Below, in pieces: positions 26,281 to 37,124 of a stretch of DNA of 64,000 nt. The translations under genes and the position numbers were made by a program. Source of the stretch: Ridgeia piscesae (lineage: Eukaryota; Annelida; Polychaeta; Sabellida; Siboglinidae). Positions within the stretch are counted from its first letter, which is position 1; each line of letters opens with the position of its first letter. The stretch spans positions 213,501-277,500 of the forward strand of contig JAODUO010000423.1 in the NCBI GenBank assembly GCA_025642075.2. The letters run 5' to 3'. The notes below the pieces were generated by a model, which made no database searches, was not told the DNA's origin, and saw only the letters and a list, made by a program, of their open reading frames with translations.

Positions 26281-29200
26281 CATCGCAGTGCATGACTGCT
26301 TCGGCTGAGACCAAAGCGGTAGCATGGCTTAGCCTGAGCACAGGGTCTAGATCTGAGATGTTAGTTATGGCTGAATTGTTGCCAAGAACTGTGTTAAATA
26401 TAGATTTATTTATTTTAGCCGCATGGACTAACCTTTATTTCGCAGTACTGCTCCGAAGAAAAGGTGTACACAGGCCTGCGTTTCTTTGTTAGGCCAGGAT
26501 ATTGCGTGGGTAACCTTTTTGGGTGCTTTTTTGACATACGACTGCAAGCTTCCAAAATGTATTAATTACTTCAGGATTAAAACTGCACCCATTTGAGGCT
26601 CCTCTAAAAAAATCCAACTTGACCCCCTCCCACTAGACTGCACGCGGAACTCTTCTGTAGATAGATCAATACGCATTAGAAGTGATATAATTATACTTAA
26701 TTACTATATATAGAGTCTATAATGTTATTGTGATAATGTGCCACATAAGCAACTAGACATTGATAGTGTAATTAATAGTTTAATTAAATGTATTACGGTG
26801 ATAAAATAGCTCCCATGTTGAAATAGTCGTAAAATTATTTTGGTTTTCTTTGTCAATTCAGAGATGAGACTATTTTGAAATCATAACTACACCACAATTG
26901 TTGTGCTACACTAAACGATTCAGTCATAAATAAGGAACGCAGTTCCCGCGATTGGGATCTACCCCCGTACAGCGCAACAATTAACTTTACCACCTGTACA
27001 ACTGTTAGTTGACTTATCTGTAACTTTGGAAATTAATGGGCCTAAAGGGATTGCACAATATCTTCGGAATGTTTACGCCAGTCAGCGAGCCGACTACGAG
27101 CTGAACATTATGTAGGCCTACGAGACAAATTTTTAGGAGTTCCTAGAAGTTGTTGCGTCTTCAGGGGTATTGCGAGCGGATGCTGGTAATTGCTTTCACA
27201 ACGTTCATCATTAAATAGTTGTCGATTTTTTTGTGCCCTGGTAAAAACTCTCTCCCCGTAGGCCTACTATTTCCGGCTAATCCAATTAATCATCATTCTC
27301 CTGCATTGTAAGTCACTTCCCGAGCCCTGTTTATATAACTGCGCTCACGATGACCGTATAAACACAAGTTAATGCATAACAATTAATCGTAATTGGACTG
27401 ACAGCATTTACAACACTTGATAACAATTACTAGGCCCCCTATGCTTTAGTTATGTTCCGGTGGCGCGGATATGTCTGTCAATTCTTCCCGTTTCGCCACA
27501 TCATGCTTTGATTTTAATAATGTATTTTTTTCTGAAATTATAAAAACAATTGCATACGTTTTATTGCTAAAGCACTATGATTTTAACTGACACAGATTAC
27601 TAAATAAGATTTTTTTTAATTTAATAATTTAGTGTATATTAAAGTCCTCAACTAATATGCTAGGCGTCAATTACTACTCCCACTACAGTTTCACGGATTG
27701 CTAGTGACGTATTTTGAATCCACAGTAAGTATAATTCACCATAGTAATTACACTGCGTCATTGTTTTGCGATTGTAAAGGTATCACGTGAGTTCTGGTAA
27801 AAAAAACGTATGCATTTTTTCAGTTCACGTTGTTCAGAATCGTGCAGATGTTCGACGTGCGGGCGTGTATGCAGGCGTGCCTGCGTGCGCTCAGGTACAA
27901 ATGTTATTTGTCTGTTGGGTTTGGTGCATCTGGTTTGTATGTCCAATGCTAGCACAATCCAATATGATTGATTACAATGCATCATCGTAGTTATAAGTTA
28001 TTGTGGACGATGAGTCGACCGGGTATGCAGATGTTCCTAGTTGTTTACTATTGGGCATGCTTTGACAATAACAATTCTACGAAAGAATGAATATTGGCAG
28101 CGGCATATATAATTATATATTATTCCGGTTGGTAATAAGTGGCCTGGAGTATTGCTACAAACGCTATATTCTGATCCATCGTCCGCACACAGTCTATAAA
28201 CAGTTAAACACATGTTTAGCACAGATGTATCAGTGTATCTGGGCTTGTCAAAGTGCTGGGAAGCTGGAACAATAAACAATTTACAACTAAAATAGGGACA
28301 GGTTCACCTAAAGCAGACAAAGTGCAGGGAAGCTGAAATAATAAGCAATTTACAACTAAAATAGGGACAGATTCATCTAAAGCAATCATATACAACAGTG
28401 TCGATTGGTACGGATAAACAATATAATACACAAAATTAATTTTTTAAATGCAGTTGTCGTAACATCTCTCATAGCGCGACCATCATTTATACAAATTGGC
28501 CGGTTCTACGGCCGTATAAGACAGGTGGCCGCTGCACAGGACACGTTATGCATGTAACATACACAAAATAGTAATTCATATGGAGATATGGAACTATGGA
28601 TACGGAAACCCTGTTTAATATACAAAACATTGTGGTTGAAATGTGATATTGCCGCGCCCAGCTAGATTGAGTGGACAGCTTGTATACAGAAATTTTACAG
28701 AGCAGTTATCAACACTCATGTTGCCATTATGGCTATGGCTATTTGCTACCCCTCCACGTCCAATGCCCTGTTGTGGCTGTTCCGGTGTACAGACATATTT
28801 AAGTTTAGTGTTAGTTTTTGGTGTAGGGCTAAGTTAGATTATATTCGATTAGATTCAGCTAGATTGAAGGTACTTTTGACAATATTGACAAATGGCTATT
28901 AGCTAGGAAGGGACGCTCATGTGTAATGTTGATTAAGTAACGTTTGCTTGTTTCCATAAAATACGCCGTGTATACTGTTAGTATTACGTTGTTGTATCAT
29001 TTGTTCACACCCAGCAGGGTGTACGTAGAAGTTGATACAAAATACTGTTGGCCTGACTGCACGGACTCTTCCGGCAGAGAATAACTATCACGCCATCTAG
29101 TGAACGTCATTGTTATCAATTGACATTGAATAGATAAATGGTGGAAAACAGTCCGATTCCGGGATTGAACGATAACATGTACACGCTACAATGCTTAACA

Positions 29201-29459
29201 ATTTTGAACGGTAGTCATACTTTTATACTCTGCCTTGATATTTAGCTAAAACGTAATTTACATAAAAAAATCTGACTGACGCTTGTAGTGACACCTGGTG
29301 GACAATTGTTGACGAATAACAAAATAAAAGAAAACTGTATTGAGTGCGAATGATAGGATAGTTTAAAATAGGTATGTTATGACGCTAAAATTGCATTAAA
29401 TATCATTATCTAAGATCATTTTTGAAAGAAAATGCTGCTATTTGCATTAGAAAAATAAA
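26281..29459. other. Intergenic stretch
   Basis: No recognised gene lies between the minus-strand kinase start and the tRNA gene. A direct repeat of about 65-70 bp (two copies, about 28249-28388, around CAATTTACAACTAAAATAGG) is visible. The rest is AT-rich unique-looking sequence. Confidence 0.45.
28249..28388. repeat. Tandem duplication, unit about 65-70 bp, two copies
   Basis: Two adjacent, slightly diverged copies share CAATTTACAACTAAAATAGG and AAAGTGC-GGGAAGCTG. No function is evident. Confidence 0.75.
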
Positions 29460-29462
29460 CGC

Positions 29463-29531
<69 letters not shown>

Positions 29532-29533
29532 GC
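29460..29533 (-). tRNA. tRNA-Asn (anticodon GTT)
   Basis: Read on the minus strand, all four arms fold. The acceptor GCCTCCG pairs with CGGGGGC (one G:U). The D stem is GCGC/GCGC. The anticodon stem TTCGG/CCGAA carries the loop CTGTTAA, with anticodon GTT at 29499-29497. The T stem GGTGG/CCACC closes the loop TTCAAGC. The discriminator base is G, there is no intron, and the length is 74 nt. Internal A and B boxes are intact, so it should be transcribed by RNA polymerase III. It lies alone between the divergent kinase and MSL1 genes. Confidence 0.97.
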
Positions 29534-30566
29534 GACACCTATAATGCGTTTCCAGCACTATTTTAAAGAATTCCAAGGTTTGCAGATAACACGAATTTAG
29601 TGTATGGTATATGAAATGGTTTTACATGGGTAACGTTTAAAATGAATTCGACGCCCACTACATTACAAAGACGTACGTACTGTGAATTTTCGTTGCCAGA
29701 AACTCCTCCAAATCCCGTGCTATATGACAATGTATAGCGAAGTATGAAATGCAATATCCTGCTTTACAAAAATAACCATTTAGAAACATCCAACATGTCA
29801 TTCATGGATACGCCCCTATAATTGGCGACCGCTGCGTTCTTTTTAAGTAGGTTTATATATGTAGTCGTGGTATAAGTGAAGTGCTTTTCTACGGTAGTCG
29901 TCGGGACAACTACCGGATATAATGAATTTCGAACCCTGGTATTCCAACAAGTGAAAATAATTAAGTTTGCTTAATAAAAACCACATGGATATATGAGGGT
30001 TTCAAATGGATGCACCTCAAGCACTTGATCTCAAGTAGAGTTTTTACTAACTCGATAGGATCCTTGGTACAAGGTGATGGTGCTCATACTACAAACGTGA
30101 AACATGACTATGAGATCTATGCTCTGCGAAGTATATTTAAAAAAGGTAAGTTCTTATATACTATCCAAATCAAACACCATCTCAACTTCTCTGGGAAGCA
30201 TCCAGCCGTATGCTACAACTAATGCCTATAGCCAGTTACTCATTTATACAGAACTAGGGCAATGTGGAGTGAAAAAACTTGCCCAAGGTTTTAACACCGC
30301 AGCACAGAATTTGAACCCGGCCAGGTTCTCAGTCGAGACTCCGAAGTTGTACCTCTGAGCTATTACGCCTACATGATATTTATTGGCATATGTAGTTTTC
30401 CTGTTTTCCACAGTAAGAAATTAACCACTATTTCGACATGTTGTCGTAAATGACGTAATAACATAGCGTCCAACGTCTTCCGTTGTGTTTGAGACACATG
30501 CAGTGGTCGTGCGTGCGTAATTGTGTATTCCGGTTACTAATTTAAAATTCGTCTTTTGCATTTACG
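29534..30566. other. MSL1 upstream region
   Basis: It contains a SINE copy (listed separately) and otherwise no recognisable exon. The last 150 bases before the MSL1 start hold CG dinucleotides and probably include the core promoter and 5' untranslated region. No TATA box can be assigned. Confidence 0.45.
30175..30374 (-). mobile_element. tRNA-derived SINE copy
   Basis: On the minus strand it starts near GGCGTAATAGCTCAGAGGTA, a tRNA-like A-box region, followed by the B-box-like GGTTCAAATTC (30317-30307). The tail includes GTAGCATACGGCTGGAT and CAGAGAAGTTGAGAT. The same tail, diverged, occurs on the plus strand at about 39655-39700, so two members of one SINE family lie in the window. Terminal repeats and exact ends cannot be fixed by eye. 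Confidence 0.65.
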
Positions 30567-30635
30567 ATGGTGGCGGTCAATGCATCGAAGAAATTGGATA
30601 GAAACGACCGAAAAAGTCGACCATTTCTGACGTAA
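30567..30635 (+). CDS. Upstream open reading frame of MSL1 (22 codons)
   Basis: ATG at 30567 in a favourable context (A at -3, G at +4), 22 codons, stop TAA at 30633-30635, ending 25 bases before the MSL1 start in another frame. The peptide is basic and matches nothing known. If it lies in the MSL1 leader it would be expected to lower initiation at the main start. Whether it is transcribed depends on the unmapped start site. Confidence 0.4.
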   Translation: MVAVNASKKLDRNDRKSRPFLT

Positions 30636-30660
30636 ATACATCTCTGCTACAAGAATTAGC

Positions 30661-31032
30661 ATGAGAGGGGAGTTGACCGACAATTCTAAATTCAAATTAG
30701 ACGGGCGTCATACTATTGCGAGGAGAAAAATGTCGAAAAATGACCGTCTTTTGGATACTACTGAGACCGTGCATTCTTCTTTCATTGACGGAATCCAGGA
30801 TTTAAAACACGTCGAAACAAACGATGTGCTCCATCATGTGGGGAAAAGTGATGGCGACATCGAAAACAGAAAAATACAAACATCAGAAGCGAAATTTCCG
30901 AAAGATGAAAGCCAGGATGCTACACACTGGAAGGAACTCTTGTTGTTGCATTTGGATTTAATTCAGCAACAACGGGAGATGCTGCTAGCAAAAGACCGCC
31001 AAATTAAGACACTCAGCCAGGAAAAAGAAACG
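30661..31032 (+). CDS. MSL1: MSL1 coding exon 1
   Basis: Residues 1-124, ending E-T at phase 0 with donor gttaga. It encodes an acidic/basic N-terminal region and the first helix of the coiled coil. Open sequence continues into the intron to 31128, but the homology stops at the donor. Confidence 0.88.
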
Positions 31033-34000
31033 GTTAGAAAATATTTCGTATTTGTGTTTATTCACCTGAATTATTTATACAATGCCATGTTTTATGTATA
31101 TGTACAAGTGTGTAAACATTGGATTTAAATGTTACGCTGTGACGTTCAAATTCAAGATGGCCGCATTGGCAATTTACAGTCTCGGGCAGCCTAGGTGTAA
31201 TTGTTCTTCGCGTTTTGTTCGTGCCTCTTATCTGACTACTCTGGGACACATTTCGTTCGTTGCATTGCTGTTACGGTAAATGGACAGAATACACGCTAAA
31301 CGTTTGGACAAACGTTATTTAATTAATAAATGTTTAGAAGTAGCTGTTACGGCAGCTGAACTCATCCGCGTTCGGGCGGAGCATCCTCCAATACACATGC
31401 AGTGCAGTATCCATGACAGCTCGCACTCATCATCGTCTTCCGGTTTGCTTCCTTCGTGCATGCTATGCGAACATTTCCATAATAATGCCATACTGCACAC
31501 ATATTGATATGAGTTGACCGACATTATTCTGGATTTGTATTGTTAACTGGCAAAATGTCCTAGGGCTAGGGACACATCACGCCAGAAAAACGCGGATGTT
31601 TTTTATAATTTAAGGTCATATATATATAATAAGGATTAACCCCATTCACATTTCTTGACTTTTTTGGTATAAAAAATAGGATGAGTCTATTCGCAGAATA
31701 CTGTCACATTCGCCACTATTCACAGTGGCCAGTCCGTAAAACTTCTGTGCACAAACACATTTGTTGTAATTTTTTAATATGACTTGTAGCATATTGTGTA
31801 CCGAGTATCCATCAGTACTTTGTATTACAGTGGGTTATAAAAATGAAGCATTGGGCAATTCCAGCATCACTCACGTTAATATTTATAATACTTTATACTA
31901 CTTGGTCAATGTTGTGTTTATATGTAGAATACATTAGAAGTATTCTGGTCCAGGAGCAATTGCTTTTCATTGTTGGATATTTTCTAAACTATTTAATAAC
32001 ATTTTGCACAGTCAATTCCAGGTTGTGTTATCTCCACCTTTCATGCTAATTTATGAAAACGTCAAATTATAAAAAAAAAACATTTCTTATTCTCTTTGAC
32101 ATATTGCACATTCACCAATAGTCATTAATCAGAACACTAGTTTAATTGCGCTCCTAATTGAAAATCAACAAAACATGTAATAAATTATTTTATGAACTTA
32201 ATAACAAAGGCAAACGCTGCACATTTTAACAATCATGTCATAAACATGATTCACAAAAACTACTAATTTGAGGGTGACACTAGTAGTATTTTTTTATGTA
32301 TTTTTCTAAATATTTCCATCATAATTACTGACAATAATGTGTTCAATCTATATGCACTGTTGCAATATTTTGTCAGCATTTATTTGAAGACCAAAATAAA
32401 AATGTAATTATTGCAAAGTTATATTGTTTTCAGTTCAAATTTGTATGTGTGCCAATATTTTGTGTATGTCTGAGGATATATCTATCAGTAATAGTAATCA
32501 TATTTTGACATTTATATAGTGCTGTTCCAACATTTGTTGCTCACAGTGCTGTACAAAAAGTTCTAGAAAATAGGTAAATGACTAAATCTTTACTTTTTCT
32601 TTAAAAGCAGCAGTGGTCATAGATCTATGTTGATGTCAGATGCTGCAGTAGTGTGTTCCACAGACTTGCGGCATATGTCCTACAATTGTGGCACCTGACA
32701 GAACTATCACTTATCTATATATATCTTCATTCCACTTTCAAGACCATTGCATATAAATGCTGTATAACTTGAAGAAAGGGGAAATAATATTATCTACTTA
32801 CATACTAATGTCAGTCATTCAGACTATTTTGTTAAAATGGTATAATACAACTTTATTTATATAAACTGATACTGATTACAGGATACAGTTTGTAATAATT
32901 GTCTCAGTCCTGAGTGTGTTCAAGGGCCTCTTTGCCTGCTATAAACTCTGCCTCTTCAATCAATCACTGTACCAATGTCATTGGTGTATTTTGTTGCAGC
33001 TGAAATGTCGCTTGGAGAGGATGGATAGGCGAATGGCATTACTACGACAACAGAAGTTTCACAGTAATGGGTTTCCGATGACGCCTCAGCAGACCCAGTG
33101 TGATGTCAGCACTGGGTCACCAGCTGCCTCCCCGTCACTGCGTGCCAGTCAACTCAAAAACCAGCTTGGTGGACACAAGAGGTAACTTTTTCTATCTCAC
33201 ATTCAATCCGTTTTACTTTTTGTTTATAGTGTCCGTAATTATGATTTGAATAACTTAGCCCATATAGAAACAGTCTTTACCAAGATGTGACATGCAGTCA
33301 TGCACATGTCAAAATGTTTCATGGCTTATTTCATTGTAAAGTCATAAACTTACCAGCCCTAACTACTTTTGCAGAAAGAAGTCTTGGCTGACTCCACAGA
33401 ATCTCAACAAAAGATTTGCCTCCACGGCTGCGGCTACATCTGTGGCAGCGGTCTCTGACGCCGATGACGAAACCATTTCCCGTGTCAGTCGCCACAGATC
33501 GACATCGTGCAGCAGTGGTGGAGTCGCGACACCCCATAAAGACGCTATCGTTCGACGCCACAGTCACCGACACGGTGACACGACTCGGTCTAAAACACAA
33601 CCACAACCCGGTGCTTTGTCAAACGCAAACGACAGGGTTAGTGACAGCAGTGGCAGCAACTACGAGTCATCGTCGAAGGGTGCTGTGTCAGGGCGGCGGC
33701 GGCGAATAGGTGTGTCAAAGGAGGAACTGTTGTTGCACACTGACCTCTTGTACTATGTGCCGACCTATGCCCAGTGGACGGCGAAACCCGAGTCCGACAC
33801 AGATAGTGAGATCATCGTCATGACAACCACGCCTGTTGGTGATGAAGAGGTTCCAGGTAGGGTTTAGCTGTTTTCCCTCACCCGATCAGCCTGTTAGGTA
33901 TATGTGCAACAACTTTTACGTGTTGGGTTTTAATTCACATGTCCTGGTACTGTACCATGATCGATGAAGAATTCAATTTTTTTATTATCCAATGGACTAC

Positions 34001-37000
34001 AAATTCATAAGATTCAGCATTGAATTATGTAGAATAAATTACTGCTAACTTTGTCGCACACATCCAAATGTCTCAAACATCCGAAGCGACCAGACATTTT
34101 TCTAACCTCGACACTTATGTACATGAAAATTAGTTACTGTTGCAAATAATCCCTAGGTGGCACCGTTGCCACACAAAGGTGGTGGTCAGTGACATGTTGG
34201 ACTGCACTTGACACTTGGAGTCATTTGTTGGGGCCTTACAAATAACCGGTTATTTCTGTTTTGACAGTTCCATCTTGGCAGTACAACAGGATACAGACAG
34301 GTTACCAAATGGAAGGCACAGAGGTGGGTACCTGGATCACTCTCCCCTTATGTTGACAATTTTACTTCCCCTTGCTGCTTCCTAACTGTTGACACTTTCC
34401 ACAACTTTTGACATTTTAATGCCTACTGTTGACAGTTTTCTCTAATTTTGCCACTTCCTTCTGACATTGATATCTTCAAACACCTTTGACATTGTTGCCC
34501 ATCACTGATGCTAACACGTGTCTACCTGCAGAACCTGGAGGACGAGATCTTCTTGAAGCGCCACCAGAAGCCTGAGGCAGACGAGAGACGGCGGAAGAGG
34601 TATGGAGACTAGTTACATTTGACAGGTTACCAGAAGCCAGTTAAACAATTTTTATTTGCTTAGTGATGATGAGCAATAGTAAAAGTTTCAAATTACATTG
34701 TTTATTTCCAACATGCTGATGATAATATATGCTTATGCAGCTGCAGCAGTGCAGAATGGTCTACTGTATTACCAGCCAGACATCACTGGATGCATTTAAA
34801 TCTGCTAAAGATACGCCTTTTCACAGTTGCGGTTACGGAACTTTGACGGTTACCAACATTCTTACAATAACTGTAATTAGCTGATCATGTTTATTTTATC
34901 TGCTTATTTATTGTTGTATACATTTTAGTATAGTATTGAGCTTGATATTAATCTTAGTTTATTATTTTGGTGGTAAAATAATAACAATAATAAATTATAT
35001 GATCTTAATTATTTTATATGGCAATTTCATACACGCTTTTTTTAAGTGATTTTTATGAATTTGAACATATTTTTTAATGCATAGTTGTAGCTTAATTATT
35101 GCTAAACAAGTAAAAATGACAAAAACCCACCTACTGCCTCTAATTAGAAGAGAAAAAACCCTAATTAGTGAATTACATATAGCACTGTAAGTGCAGTGCA
35201 AAACTATAAACGCATTTTACTCGACTATCTTTTTCAGCAGTCGATAGTAGACGTTTCACTTTTCATGTTAGCGATGTACATGAGCAAGAATTGTAGTTTT
35301 ATTTCGCAAGTCCGATGATTTGGATGAAATTTGAAAAGCAGCAGCGATGTTGACAGCCGTGTTTGACATCGGCGATATTTCATTCGATTCTGAGCTGTCA
35401 AATAATTGTGCATTAGCCACAAAATAAAACTGATTGTGATTATCTTATCATTGTCATCCAACTTGTTTCTTGTCCGGATTGTTGACATAAATGTCGGCCA
35501 CTATTAAGTACCATGATCTATCCCCACAATGCATGACTAAACATAAATAATATTCTGGTTATTTTCAGTATGTTTTGTAGTCACGCGACAGTAATTTTGA
35601 TGACACAGTGTAGGCAAATTTGTCTGATTTATACAATATACTGTGATTTTTACAATATTGTTCATAGCTGTGTGTAATACTGTGTATGCATGACATGAGC
35701 AAGGGTGGTAGCATTGTTTGTCAGCTTGTCAAGGGTTCCCTGTAAGACTAAGTGTGTGTGGTTGCCGCTAGGTGGGACATGCAGCGACTGCGAGAGCGCC
35801 AGCTGCTGGAGAAACTGCAACAGTCGCATGCCGAGAGTCGTTCGAACAGCGCGAAGGACGAGGGGAGGATCGGGTCCTTCCTGCCTCACATCGACAAGTG
35901 TAAGTAGCTTTGTATTGTGCCTGCAGCTTTCTTTCACGGCAAAGATATCTTATGGACAAAACTGTACCGAGCAAACATTTGCATTTCAAAACCATTGGGT
36001 TTTAAGATATATATGCATCCGTTATAATGGAACTATTAATTTGTAATCTAACAAAGTTCAACTAATTATGAAATGCTTTTTTTTACATTAATTTGATTAA
36101 AAAATTAATAACGAACATTTAATGGGAGGTTGGAACGCTTGAACAACCATTGGCCAAATATAAGCACATATCACTTACAGGATATATCATTATGATATGA
36201 TGAGCACTGAGCCATAATATTTTTTTTATTATTTTCATAAGCTGAATCTATCTACCGGATACCACATAATACAATAGGGCCATATTTTCTACTTTTTGTG
36301 CAAAAATGTCTAACAATGAAGTAAATTATAATTTATTTTTTACATTGGTTATATAGGAGTGACTGAAACCAAATGCACCTTGAGTGTGACGGCAAAGGTG
36401 TCAAAGTTTGAACAATTATTAAAAAATATACTCATCAAGTCATGGTCACAAATGGTTTGTTGTTAAGTTTAGGCAATGGTCAACTGTTTCAACCCCCTTT
36501 AATAGTTTTATTTAATTTATGCAGTTTTATGTGAGGTGCCTGTTGGCATTTCATTTGGGATGTACTTGGGCACGCTAGGTATAGCTATGGTCTCGCTAAT
36601 GTAAACAAATATGTAGCATGTAATAATCTGTGTTGTATGTTTCAGTGACACACATAGAAGTGTGTGACGCTGTGCCTGTATCTGTGTTTGGATACCCACT
36701 GCCAAAGATACACACACAGTGAGTATAGACATGCGTTTGTAGAAGTGTAATGGTAGGCAACATCAGTCATATGAAACATCCAGGATTACGATCACCTAGG
36801 AGAGTTCTGCACCAAATACCCGTGTCTGTTTTCTGTCATTCAATCAGGTTATATTTTCACGAAGACTTTGGGGGAAATGATGTGTGATGAAGTAAATGTG
36901 GGTGAATAGTGTTACTGACTGTCGTGTCTACGTAGATAAATCGACCAGTGAAAATTGTAACCTTAACATTTAGCTAGTAACAGGTGCATAGGAATATGTA

Positions 37001-37124
37001 GGCATACATTGTTGTGGTTGTTCACAGGTGTGGTGTATGTTTCAGAGAGTTTGAATTGCCGTGGTTCGATGGACAGGGCAAGAAAGAGAACACACGATTG
37101 CTGTCTCGGGCACGCAACAGATAG
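30661..37124 (+). CDS. MSL1: MSL1, male-specific lethal 1 homolog (8 coding exons)
   Basis: Scaffold of the nuclear MSL complex (MSL1, MSL2, MSL3, MOF/KAT8), which acetylates histone H4 Lys16. Joined exons 30661-31032, 33000-33181, 33375-33856, 34268-34323, 34532-34599, 35772-35899, 36646-36718 and 37046-37124 give one open frame of 479 codons. All introns are GT-AG with matching phases. Residues about 91-145 form the coiled coil (LDLIQQQREMLLAKDRQIK, then CRLERMDRRM) that binds MSL2 in known homologs. Residues about 344-470 are the PEHE domain, with VPSW, FLKRHQKPEADERRRKRWD and the MSL3-side motif FGYPLPK...FELPWFD. Residues 185-345 are Ser/Thr/Arg-rich and look disordered. The start is the first in-frame ATG after a stop at 30628; a second in-frame ATG lies at 30730. 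The protein is shorter than the human one (about 614 residues, from memory), mostly in the variable parts. Confidence 0.93.
31280..31507 (+). other. Unexplained open frame inside MSL1 intron 1
   Basis: 75 codons from an ATG, with a serine run and several Cys/His residues, preceded by CG-containing sequence with an AAGATGGCCGC motif (about 31155). It is not in the MSL1 frame path and matches no family I know. It could be an alternative first exon or chance. Low confidence. Confidence 0.2.
33000..33181 (+). CDS. MSL1: MSL1 coding exon 2
   Basis: Residues 125-185 (phase 0 in, phase 2 out). Acceptor ttgttgcag, donor gtaact. It begins LKCRLERMDRRM, the continuation of the coiled coil, then runs into a Pro/Ser/Gln-rich linker. 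Confidence 0.9.
33375..33856 (+). CDS. MSL1: MSL1 coding exon 3
   Basis: Residues 185-346 (phase 2 in, phase 1 out). Acceptor cttttgcag, donor gtaggg. The Ser/Thr/Arg-rich segment includes the basic run GRRRR (possible nuclear-localisation signal) and ends EEVP at the start of the PEHE domain. CG-rich relative to its introns. Confidence 0.9.
34268..34323 (+). CDS. MSL1: MSL1 coding exon 4
   Basis: Residues 346-364 (phase 1 in, phase 0 out). It encodes VPSWQYNRIQTGYQMEGTE, the first block of the PEHE domain. Only 56 bases, bounded by tttgacag and gtgggt. Confidence 0.9.
34532..34599 (+). CDS. MSL1: MSL1 coding exon 5
   Basis: Residues 365-387 (phase 0 in, phase 2 out). It encodes NLEDEIFLKRHQKPEADERR, the charged helix of the PEHE domain that contacts MOF in known structures. 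Acceptor cctgcag, donor gtatgg. Confidence 0.92.
35772..35899 (+). CDS. MSL1: MSL1 coding exon 6
   Basis: Residues 387-430 (phase 2 in, phase 1 out). It begins RWDMQRLRERQLLEKLQQ, a charged helix following the MOF-binding part, and ends before THIEV. Acceptor ccgctag, donor gtaagt. Confidence 0.92.
36646..36718 (+). CDS. MSL1: MSL1 coding exon 7
   Basis: Residues 430-454 (phase 1 in, phase 2 out). It encodes THIEVCDAVPVSVFGYPLPK, matching the conserved FGRPLPK segment of the MSL3-binding end. Acceptor tgtttcag, donor gtgagt. Confidence 0.92.
37046..37124 (+). CDS. MSL1: MSL1 last coding exon
   Basis: Residues 454-479 and the stop TAG at 37122-37124. It encodes EFELPWFDGQGKK and a basic C-terminus ending RARNR. 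Acceptor tgtttcag. Confidence 0.92.
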
